DNA of 64,000 bases, from assembly GCA_964017155.1 (NCBI GenBank), contig OZ024855.1, forward strand, positions 4,732,690 through 4,796,689, written 5' to 3'. Below the pieces are notes generated by a model that was given only the letters and a program-made list of their open reading frames with translations, made no database searches and had not been told where the DNA came from. The stretch comes from Oasisia sp. SBJ-2009 (lineage: Eukaryota > Annelida > Polychaeta > Sabellida > Siboglinidae). Positions 63,001-64,000 of the stretch are shown here, one piece after another. Position 1 is the stretch's first letter, and every line of letters starts with the position of its first letter. The position numbers were made by a program, and so were the translations under genes.

Positions 63001-63728
63001 TGGCTAATAATCTATGTCGGTCACCTCGAAATTTGTTATTTAAGCTAAATATTAGAAAACATTTTCCCAGCACAAAATTACTCATTTGGAAAGTATGGAA
63101 TAAAAAATTACATTACATCACCATTGGAAAACATATGTATGTACATGTTTTGATAAAGAACTACGGACAGCAACAATATTGTATGCCAACAAAATTAGCG
63201 AAACGAAATATCGCTGTCAAAACGAAAGAGCTAGTCTCGAGAGGTGATTGATTGTACAACTATGTGTATAAACACTTACTTCTTCAAATATTCAAAGCGG
63301 CTTTTGATCTGATGTTTCTGTATACAGCTTCGACCACTGCCTCGGCGGAAACCACTGGAACGACTGAAAGCGTTTCCTCGGCAGCGACCACAGAAACAGT
63401 CGCATCAAGTACGGTCGGAGAAACAACGCAGACTGCTGAAACAACGAGCGAAGGTAAGTGACTTCCATTTCCACCTGGTAGAGATAATGCACCTCACTAT
63501 AATTGGGTCAACATTTACTGTCCGTAGATGAACAATTCTGTGTATAAACATTTACTTCTTCACATATGCAAAGCGGCTTTTAATGTGATGTTGCTGTTGC
63601 AGCTTCGACCACTGCCTCGGCGGAAACCACTGGAACGACTGAAAGCGTTTCCTCGGCAGCGACCACAGAAACAGTCGCATCAAGTACGGTCGGAGAAACA
63701 ACGCAGACTGCTGAAACAACGAGCGAAG
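1..63728 (+). CDS. giant mucin-like Ser/Thr-rich protein gene, internal part only (spliced, 167 exon copies)
   Basis: One spliced gene model spans the window; both ends lie outside. Exons of 114-126 nt, each ending in a GT donor (with the exceptions listed separately) and preceded by AG, recur in the order e1-e2-e3-e4-e5. Every exon begins with two bases and ends with one base of a split codon, so all introns are phase 1 and any exon can follow any other. The product is 207 residues per unit: about 55% Ser+Thr, about 31 Glu, one Arg and one or two Lys, and no Cys, Asp, Phe, Tyr or Trp in the consensus. Four of the five modules end in TSEG. This composition is typical of densely O-glycosylated mucin PTS domains, so a secreted or surface-anchored, highly extended, acidic glycoprotein is inferred. 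No signal peptide, membrane anchor, cysteine-knot or chitin-binding domain is visible; such parts would lie outside. Alternatives are a glue or silk-like structural protein, or an array that is partly untranscribed. Confidence 0.8.
39..311 (+). other. intron I5 archetype (e5 to e1), 273 nt
   Basis: A+T-rich intron with donor GTAAGA and acceptor AAATCGACAG. The acceptor lacks a clear pyrimidine tract and is preceded by overlapping AATAAA-like motifs (about 291-303). It contains a poly-A tract after ACAATTATCT (about 120) that varies in length and content between units and accounts for much of the small variation in unit length. Reading through from e5 hits stops in early-type units, so it is not coding. 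Short open frames here, including the minus-strand 69-76-residue ones, are shadows that change at their ends with each poly-A indel. Confidence 0.7.
312..431 (+). CDS. e1 exon archetype (unit 1), 40-codon Ser/Thr module
   Basis: 120 nt, phase 1 to phase 1. The split codon A|TG with the preceding e5 gives Met, then TSTQSTVESTETTGR, Met or Val (ATG in units 1, 4 and 5; GTG elsewhere), and it ends in ETTSEG. It carries the only arginine of the unit. Of its 40 residues 22 are Ser or Thr. The donor is GTAAGG in units 1, 4 and 5, GTAAAG in most others and GTAAAA in units 23, 26 and 27, all weaker than the GTAAGT used by e2 and e3. Twenty-one bases into the exon the acceptor motif TCGACAGTG recurs in the same phase, so use of the second site would only remove seven residues. 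Confidence 0.75.
432..815 (+). other. intron I1 archetype (e1 to e2), 384 nt
   Basis: Longest intron of the unit: 384 nt in early units and mostly 382 in late ones. It ends in TTTCTGTATACAG. It contains two other acceptor-like sites. ACATTTCAG (to 473) is followed in phase by a stop after three codons. TTTTTCCAG (to 556) opens a 66-nt in-phase pseudo-exon (557-622) that ends at a GTATGT donor; see findings. Open frames of 78-104 residues run across this stretch in another frame, but they cross the splice signals, have no mucin composition and end at different points in early and late units, so I treat the stretch as intron. Confidence 0.7.
816..929 (+). CDS. e2 exon archetype (unit 1, short variant of 114 nt)
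   Basis: The normal e2 is 126 nt. Unit 1 (and unit 5) lacks 12 nt that encode Ser-Ala-Glu-Thr, so ASTTA runs straight into TGTTES; the frame is kept. The rest reads TETVASSTVGETTQTAETTSEG in segments seen in every unit. 55% of the normal module is Ser+Thr. The acceptor is TGTATACAG and the donor is a strong GTAAGTG. e2 is a near-copy of e3, and both lie in a 275-bp exon+intron cassette with similar upstream and downstream flanks. Confidence 0.8.
930..1078 (+). other. intron I2 archetype (e2 to e3), 149 nt
   Basis: Shortest intron, ending TGTTTCTGTTGCAG in early units and TGTTGCTGTTGCAG in late ones. Its first half resembles the start of I3 and its second half resembles the end of I1 (shared GTATAAACA, TTACTTCTTCA and GCGGCTTTT). 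I2 plus e3 is therefore an internal duplicate of the sequence around e2. With e3 it makes the 275-bp period that is gained or lost in some units. Confidence 0.75.
1079..1204 (+). CDS. e3 exon archetype (unit 1), 42-codon Ser/Thr module
   Basis: 126 nt, phase 1 to phase 1, with acceptor GTTGCAG and donor GTAAGTG. It begins G|CT (Ala) and ends AETTSEG. Unit 1 reads ASITASTETTGTTES where late units read ASTTASAETTGTTES. The composition is 23 of 42 Ser/Thr with six Glu. The exon is also open in a second forward frame (an Arg/Gln-rich 92-residue frame) and on the minus strand; this reflects the lack of stop-forming triplets in a Thr/Ser/Ala/Glu-rich sequence and is not evidence of other genes. Confidence 0.82.
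1205..1536 (+). other. intron I3 archetype (e3 to e4), 332 nt
   Basis: 332 nt in early units and 331 in late ones because of a one-base loss in GAAAAAGTAA. It ends TATTTTCTAG, or TATTTTATAG in units 10, 11, 14-19 and 29. Another acceptor with a much better pyrimidine tract, TTTCGTTTTTCTCAG, ends at 1493, 43 nt before e4; using it would shift the frame (see findings). Nothing else is recognised. A conserved 61-69-residue minus-strand open frame here changes its end with the one-base indel and is treated as a shadow. Confidence 0.7.
1537..1662 (+). CDS. e4 exon archetype (unit 1), 42-codon Ser/Thr/Pro module
   Basis: 126 nt, phase 1 to phase 1. It starts G|CA (Ala), reads ATTISAEKTTGP, then Ile (early) or Thr (late), then ETSTSTAATESTAPSTSEE, and ends PTTSVESTSEG. 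Three prolines, one lysine, seven Glu and 23 Ser/Thr. It is the most divergent of the TSEG-ending modules. The donor GTAACA has C at position +5 and is the weakest regular donor of the unit; this is also the donor that is damaged in units 11 and 30. Units 3, 7, 8 and 9 have Thr instead of Ile at residue 4. Confidence 0.8.
1663..1831 (+). other. intron I4 archetype (e4 to e5), 169 nt
   Basis: 169 nt, ending CCTTGTTAAACAG. Twenty bases upstream of the used acceptor sits GTTTTCTAG, which looks stronger, but in phase 1 it is followed by a TAA after four codons; in unit 10 its AG is changed to AC with no effect on the downstream exon. The middle of the intron separates early units (ATCAACTTTAAAAAGAAT) from late ones (ATAAACTTTAAAACGGAT). 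No other feature is seen. Confidence 0.7.
1832..1954 (+). CDS. e5 exon archetype (unit 1), 41-codon Ser/Thr/Pro module
   Basis: 123 nt, phase 1 to phase 1. It reads ATVASTTTENSTISEETST, then PTPPSTESVMTSTVELE, then SSTST. It is the only module without the TSEG ending, so the module ends SSTST and joins e1 through a split ATG. In early units the ENST segment is an N-glycosylation sequon (N-S-T); in unit 9 and all late units it is EKST and the sequon is gone. Late units also change TPTPP to TPPPP. The donor is GTAAGA. Confidence 0.78.
2228..4155 (+). repeat. unit 2 (early type, 1928 bp)
   Basis: Exons: e1 2228-2347, e2 2732-2857, e3 3007-3132, e4 3465-3590, e5 3760-3882. e2 starts ASTSASAETT. 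e3 has Thr to Pro (ETPGTTES). The alternative acceptor in I3 is followed by ATAAG instead of ATATG. Matches unit 6. Confidence 0.85.
4156..6083 (+). repeat. unit 3 (early type, 1928 bp)
   Basis: Exons: e1 4156-4275, e2 4660-4785, e3 4935-5060, e4 5393-5518, e5 5688-5810. e2 ends TTTEG instead of TTSEG. e3 has GTIES. e4 starts ATTTS. e5 has AT instead of AS at residues 4-5. Its e5 donor reads GTAAGT, the one clear difference from unit 7 near the point where the 7,700-bp duplication ends. Confidence 0.85.
6084..8011 (+). repeat. unit 4 (early type, 1928 bp)
   Basis: Exons: e1 6084-6203, e2 6588-6713, e3 6863-6988, e4 7321-7446, e5 7616-7738. e1 begins MIST (ACT to ATT). e2 is full length with SAVG for STVG. 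e4 has Thr to Met at 7437-7439. The e4 acceptor has an uninterrupted T-run (AATTTTTTTCTAG). No near-identical partner: the equivalent place in the second block is unit 8. Confidence 0.85.
8012..9927 (+). repeat. unit 5 (early type, 1916 bp)
   Basis: Exons: e1 8012-8131, e2 8516-8629, e3 8779-8904, e4 9237-9362, e5 9532-9654. Shares with unit 1 the 12-nt e2 loss, the ATG in e1, the GTAAGG donor and the ASIT start of e3; I saw no difference between the two in the stretches compared. Confidence 0.85.
9928..11855 (+). repeat. unit 6 (early type, 1928 bp)
   Basis: Exons: e1 9928-10047, e2 10432-10557, e3 10707-10832, e4 11165-11290, e5 11460-11582. Same private marks as unit 2: ETPGTTES in e3, ATAAG after the alternative I3 acceptor, and GAGACAACTAGT near the end of e1. 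Confidence 0.85.
11856..13783 (+). repeat. unit 7 (early type, 1928 bp)
   Basis: Exons: e1 11856-11975, e2 12360-12485, e3 12635-12760, e4 13093-13218, e5 13388-13510. Same marks as unit 3 (TTTEG in e2, GTIES in e3, ATTTS in e4, AT in e5). Differences seen: base 12305 (C, against T at 4605) in I1, and the e5 donor, GTAAGA here against GTAAGT in unit 3. Confidence 0.85.
13784..15711 (+). repeat. unit 8 (early type, 1928 bp)
   Basis: Exons: e1 13784-13903, e2 14288-14413, e3 14563-14688, e4 15021-15146, e5 15316-15438. e1 ends at a GC donor (13904-13905). e2 has Thr to Ala (GTAES) and the donor GTAACT. Both donors of the first two exons are thus weakened in the same unit. Confidence 0.83.
13904..13909 (+). 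other. GC splice donor of e1 in unit 8
   Basis: GAAG|GCAAAG instead of GAAG|GTAAAG. GC donors are a known minor class and usually need a good flanking consensus; the exon end AAG and the A at +3 and +4 fit, but +5 is A and not G. Confidence 0.65.
15712..17640 (+). repeat. unit 9 (early/late chimera, 1929 bp)
   Basis: Exons: e1 15712-15831, e2 16216-16341, e3 16491-16616, e4 16949-17074, e5 17244-17366. e1 to e4 carry early-type marks (332-nt I3, GPIE in e4). From I4 onward the sequence is late type, and e5 has EKST and TPPPP. e3 has GTIES. e4 has Ser to Asn (TENTAP), which does not make a sequon. Confidence 0.85.
17641..19566 (+). repeat. unit 10 (late type, 1926 bp)
   Basis: Exons: e1 17641-17760, e2 18143-18268, e3 18418-18543, e4 18875-19000, e5 19170-19292. 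First unit that is late type throughout: I3 is 331 nt, e4 has GPTE, and the e4 acceptor is TTTTATAG. The unused TTTTCTAG upstream of e5 is TTTTCTAC here. Confidence 0.85.
19567..21492 (+). repeat. unit 11 (late type, 1926 bp, e4 donor lost)
   Basis: Exons: e1 19567-19686, e2 20069-20194, e3 20344-20469, e4 20801-20926, e5 21096-21218. The base after e4 reads TTAACA instead of GTAACA, so the e4 donor is gone. e3 has Thr to Asn (AENTG), not a sequon. Confidence 0.83.
20927..20932 (+). other. destroyed e4 splice donor (TTAACA) in unit 11
   Basis: All other e4 copies I read have GT directly after the exon; here it is TT. Without splicing, translation would continue Val-Asn-Ile-Ser-Phe and hit TAA. 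Skipping e4 would keep the frame and lose 42 residues. Confidence 0.75.
21493..23693 (+). repeat. unit 12 (late type, 2201 bp, extra e3 cassette)
   Basis: Six exons: e1 21493-21612, e2 21995-22120, e3a 22270-22395, e3b 22545-22670, e4 23002-23127, e5 23297-23419. e3a has an e3-type upstream flank and an e2-type downstream flank. It adds 42 residues in frame. e4 uses the TTTTCTAG acceptor. Confidence 0.85.
22121..22395 (+). repeat. extra 275-bp cassette (I2 + e3a) in unit 12
   Basis: 149-nt intron plus 126-nt exon, inserted in direct repeat before the regular I2+e3 (22396-22670). The same insertion occurs at 39747-40017 (271 nt because of the 4-base donor deletion), 43882-44156 and 51884-52158. 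Each adds 42 residues without changing the frame. Confidence 0.85.
23694..25620 (+). repeat. unit 13 (late type with an early-type patch, 1927 bp)
   Basis: Exons: e1 23694-23813, e2 24196-24321, e3 24471-24596, e4 24928-25053, e5 25223-25345. e2 has STIG for STVG. About 24745-24975 carries early marks (TATACGG, CTTGCGG, TTACTTGAT, GPIE in e4), flanked by late sequence. e4 has Pro to Gln (TAQST). The alternative I3 acceptor is destroyed (CAG to CAA, base 24884). Confidence 0.83.
25621..27549 (+). repeat. unit 14 (late type, 1929 bp)
   Basis: Exons: e1 25621-25740, e2 26123-26248, e3 26398-26523, e4 26855-26980, e5 27150-27272. e3 ends AEITSEG (Thr to Ile). e5 has Glu to Val (27173-27175), giving TTTVKST, and Pro to Gln (CCG to CAG). 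Shares the Pro to Gln change, TGTACCG in I3 and CGAAAAAC in I4 with unit 19. Confidence 0.85.
27550..29477 (+). repeat. unit 15 (late type, 1928 bp)
   Basis: Exons: e1 27550-27669, e2 28052-28177, e3 28327-28452, e4 28784-28909, e5 29079-29201. e4 has Ala to Gly (TISGEK). I3 begins with CCATATCC. Same marks in unit 17. Confidence 0.85.
29478..31406 (+). repeat. unit 16 (late type, 1929 bp)
   Basis: Exons: e1 29478-29597, e2 29980-30105, e3 30255-30380, e4 30712-30837, e5 31007-31129. e2 begins CCTCG (silent) and its donor context is GTAAGTGTC. The I1 pseudo-exon has an in-frame TAA at 29734-29736. Same marks in unit 18. Confidence 0.85.
31407..33334 (+). repeat. unit 17 (late type, 1928 bp)
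   Basis: Exons: e1 31407-31526, e2 31909-32034, e3 32184-32309, e4 32641-32766, e5 32936-33058. Carries the same Ala to Gly in e4 and the same intron marks as unit 15, 3,857 bp upstream. Confidence 0.85.
33335..35261 (+). repeat. unit 18 (late type, 1927 bp)
   Basis: Exons: e1 33335-33454, e2 33837-33962, e3 34112-34237, e4 34569-34694, e5 34864-34986. Copy of unit 16 with the TAA in the I1 pseudo-exon (33591-33593) plus one further change just before it (TATTAA for TACTAA). Confidence 0.85.
35262..37190 (+). repeat. unit 19 (late type, 1929 bp)
   Basis: Exons: e1 35262-35381, e2 35764-35889, e3 36039-36164, e4 36496-36621, e5 36791-36913. Sister of unit 14 at offset 9,641 (Pro to Gln in e5, shared intron marks) but without its Glu to Val and Thr to Ile changes. 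The I1 pseudo-exon has its own TAA at 35554-35556. Confidence 0.85.
37191..39118 (+). repeat. unit 20 (late type, 1928 bp)
   Basis: Exons: e1 37191-37310, e2 37693-37818, e3 37968-38093, e4 38425-38550, e5 38720-38842. e5 has Ser to Tyr (38836-38838), the only aromatic residue I found in any exon. Confidence 0.85.
39119..41321 (+). repeat. unit 21 (late type, 2203 bp, extra e3 cassette)
   Basis: Six exons: e1 39119-39238, e2 39621-39746, e3a 39892-40017, e3b 40167-40292, e4 40624-40749, e5 40919-41041. Four bases are missing after e2, so its donor is GTGACT. Reading through instead of splicing stays open to the next stop after SEGDFHFHLVE. Confidence 0.83.
39747..39752 (+). other. e2 donor with 4-nt deletion (GTGACT) in unit 21
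   Basis: GAAG|GTGACTTCC replaces GAAG|GTAAGTGACTTCC. GT is kept, but the +3 to +6 consensus AAGT becomes GACT, so the site should be weaker. Confidence 0.7.
41322..43253 (+). repeat. unit 22 (late type, 1932 bp)
   Basis: Exons: e1 41322-41441, e2 41824-41949, e3 42099-42224, e4 42556-42681, e5 42851-42973. No coding change from the late consensus seen. The intron before it and the one after it carry the poly-A variant with an internal C (TATAAAAAACAAAAGG). Confidence 0.85.
43254..45457 (+). repeat. unit 23 (late type, 2204 bp, extra e3 cassette)
   Basis: Six exons: e1 43254-43373, e2 43756-43881, e3a 44031-44156, e3b 44306-44431, e4 44763-44888, e5 45058-45180. e3a has Thr to Ile (TEIVAS). 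e3b begins GTT, so its first residue is Val instead of Ala. e1 donor GTAAAA. Confidence 0.85.
45458..47390 (+). repeat. unit 24 (late type, 1933 bp)
   Basis: Exons: e1 45458-45577, e2 45960-46085, e3 46235-46360, e4 46692-46817, e5 46987-47109. Consensus coding sequence. The preceding poly-A tract begins TGTAAAAAAAA, a variant not seen elsewhere in the window. Confidence 0.85.
47391..49323 (+). repeat. unit 25 (late type, 1933 bp)
   Basis: Exons: e1 47391-47510, e2 47893-48018, e3 48168-48293, e4 48625-48750, e5 48920-49042. e4 has Ser to Arg (48705-48707), giving APRTSEE. Confidence 0.85.
49324..51255 (+). repeat. unit 26 (late type, 1932 bp)
   Basis: Exons: e1 49324-49443, e2 49826-49951, e3 50101-50226, e4 50558-50683, e5 50853-50975. 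Coding sequence is late consensus apart from a silent change in e5 (ACT to ACC). e1 donor GTAAAA. Confidence 0.85.
51256..53458 (+). repeat. unit 27 (late type, 2203 bp, extra e3 cassette)
   Basis: Six exons: e1 51256-51375, e2 51758-51883, e3a 52033-52158, e3b 52308-52433, e4 52765-52890, e5 53060-53182. e1 donor GTAAAA. e5 has Thr to Ala in its last full codon (SSTSA). Confidence 0.85.
53459..55387 (+). repeat. unit 28 (late type, 1929 bp)
   Basis: Exons: e1 53459-53578, e2 53961-54086, e3 54236-54361, e4 54693-54818, e5 54988-55110. No coding change from the late consensus seen. Confidence 0.85.
55388..57314 (+). repeat. unit 29 (late type, 1927 bp)
   Basis: Exons: e1 55388-55507, e2 55890-56015, e3 56165-56290, e4 56622-56747, e5 56917-57039. 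e2 has Glu to Gln (ATTQTVAS). e3 has Ser to Ala (ASTTAAAETT). I3 shares GCACGTGCG and GTACAAAAATT with unit 33. Confidence 0.85.
57315..58966 (+). repeat. unit 30 (late type, 1652 bp, single e2/e3 hybrid)
   Basis: Four exons: e1 57315-57434, e2/e3 hybrid 57817-57942, e4 58274-58399, e5 58569-58691. The hybrid has the e2-type acceptor (TGTATACAG) and the e3-type downstream intron (CCAACTGATAGATAG). It contains Thr to Asn at 57843-57845, which makes an N-G-T sequon. The last base of e4 is A instead of G (GAAA|GTAACA). Confidence 0.85.
58967..60896 (+). repeat. unit 31 (late type, 1930 bp)
   Basis: Exons: e1 58967-59086, e2 59469-59594, e3 59744-59869, e4 60201-60326, e5 60496-60618. No coding change from the late consensus seen. 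The preceding poly-A tract is interrupted (CTAAACAAAACGC). Confidence 0.85.
60897..62825 (+). repeat. unit 32 (late type, 1929 bp)
   Basis: Exons: e1 60897-61016, e2 61399-61524, e3 61674-61799, e4 62131-62256, e5 62426-62548. No coding change from the late consensus seen. Confidence 0.85.
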
Positions 63729-64000
63729 GTAAGTGACTTCCATTTCCAACTGATAGATAGAATGCACCTCACTATACTTGGGTCAACAATTAATGTCGGT
63801 AGATGAACTAGCGGCTACACGATACCTGGCACGTGCGTATCGAAATATGAAAAGTAACACGAAAGAATGACTTGCTATACCGTATGGATATGTATTCAAA
63901 GTGTTATTAGGTGTGTAAAGTGTTAAGTGTACAAAAATTTGCTTGTGGCCAAAGGACGATATTAAAATCATAATAGAAATGTTAGTACACATAGTTCATC
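62826..64000 (+). repeat. unit 33 (late type, cut by the window end)
   Basis: Exons: e1 62826-62945, e2 63328-63453, e3 63603-63728. The window ends 272 nt into I3, before e4. I3 carries the same private marks as unit 29, 7,438 bp upstream. Confidence 0.85.

Larger units (their letters stand above)
1..64000 (+). repeat. tandem macro-repeat array, unit about 1.93 kb
   Basis: Thirty-three head-to-tail units start at e1 positions 312, 2228, 4156, 6084, 8012, 9928, 11856, 13784, 15712, 17641, 19567, 21493, 23694, 25621, 27550, 29478, 31407, 33335, 35262, 37191, 39119, 41322, 43254, 45458, 47391, 49324, 51256, 53459, 55388, 57315, 58967, 60897 and 62826. Most spacings are 1926-1933 bp. Units 1 and 5 are 1916 (12-nt loss in e2), units 12, 21, 23 and 27 are 2201-2204 (extra 275-bp cassette), and unit 30 is 1652 (one cassette missing). 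Exons and introns are both highly similar between units, so homogenisation or recent amplification acts on the entire unit and not only on the coding part. Neither array edge is in the window. Confidence 0.95.

Noticed and set aside
1..64000. Non-coding satellite or transposon array
   Set aside because: The long period and homogenised introns suggest it, but the exons keep one frame with splice signals and a coherent Ser/Thr-rich product in all units read, and there are no terminal repeats, target-site duplications or transposition genes.
1..64000. CRISPR array, operon or other prokaryotic system
   Set aside because: The repeat unit is far too long, there are no unique spacers, no prokaryotic gene-length frames or ribosome binding sites, and regular GT-AG introns are present.

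Overview
The window is eukaryotic, and almost certainly animal, DNA. Short G+C-richer exons with GT...AG borders alternate with A+T-rich introns of about 150-385 nt. I see no prokaryotic gene, no RNA gene, no transposase and no ordinary gene neighbourhood. Nothing in the sequence fixes the species.

The whole 64 kb is the middle of one array on the + strand. A unit of about 1.93 kb is repeated head to tail: 32 units are complete, a 33rd is cut by the right edge, and the tail of a preceding unit lies at the left edge. A standard unit holds five small exons, here called e1 (120 nt), e2 (126), e3 (126), e4 (126) and e5 (123), in the order e1-e2-e3-e4-e5. Every exon starts and ends in phase 1, so all five join in one frame and encode 207 residues per unit. 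About 55% of the residues are Ser+Thr. Glu is frequent; Cys, Asp and aromatic residues are absent from the consensus. This is a mucin-like (PTS-type) domain. I count 167 exon copies, about 20.6 kb of coding sequence or roughly 6,880 residues, and neither the first nor the last exon of the gene is in the window. The simplest reading is one giant secreted or surface mucin-like glycoprotein gene. The protein family and the gene ends are unknown.

Layout: units 1-8 (312-15711) are 'early' type. Units 1-3 are repeated almost exactly as units 5-7, 7,700 bp away, which makes a four-unit higher-order repeat. Unit 9 is a chimera that switches from early to 'late' type near 17.0-17.1 kb. Units 10-33 are late type. 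Within them, a two-unit block (units 15-16) is repeated at once as units 17-18 (offset 3,857 bp), and unit 14 recurs as unit 19. Units 12, 21, 23 and 27 carry a third copy of the 275-bp exon+intron cassette that contains e2/e3. Unit 30 carries only one. These are the two product classes expected from unequal crossover between e2 and e3.

Most exons keep the frame intact, while a few splice sites are damaged: a lost donor in unit 11, a GC donor in unit 8, a 4-bp donor deletion in unit 21 and a changed exon end in unit 30. Because every exon is phase-symmetric, skipping any of them would leave the protein in frame. All exon calls come from reading splice signals and frame by eye; no transcript or database evidence was available.
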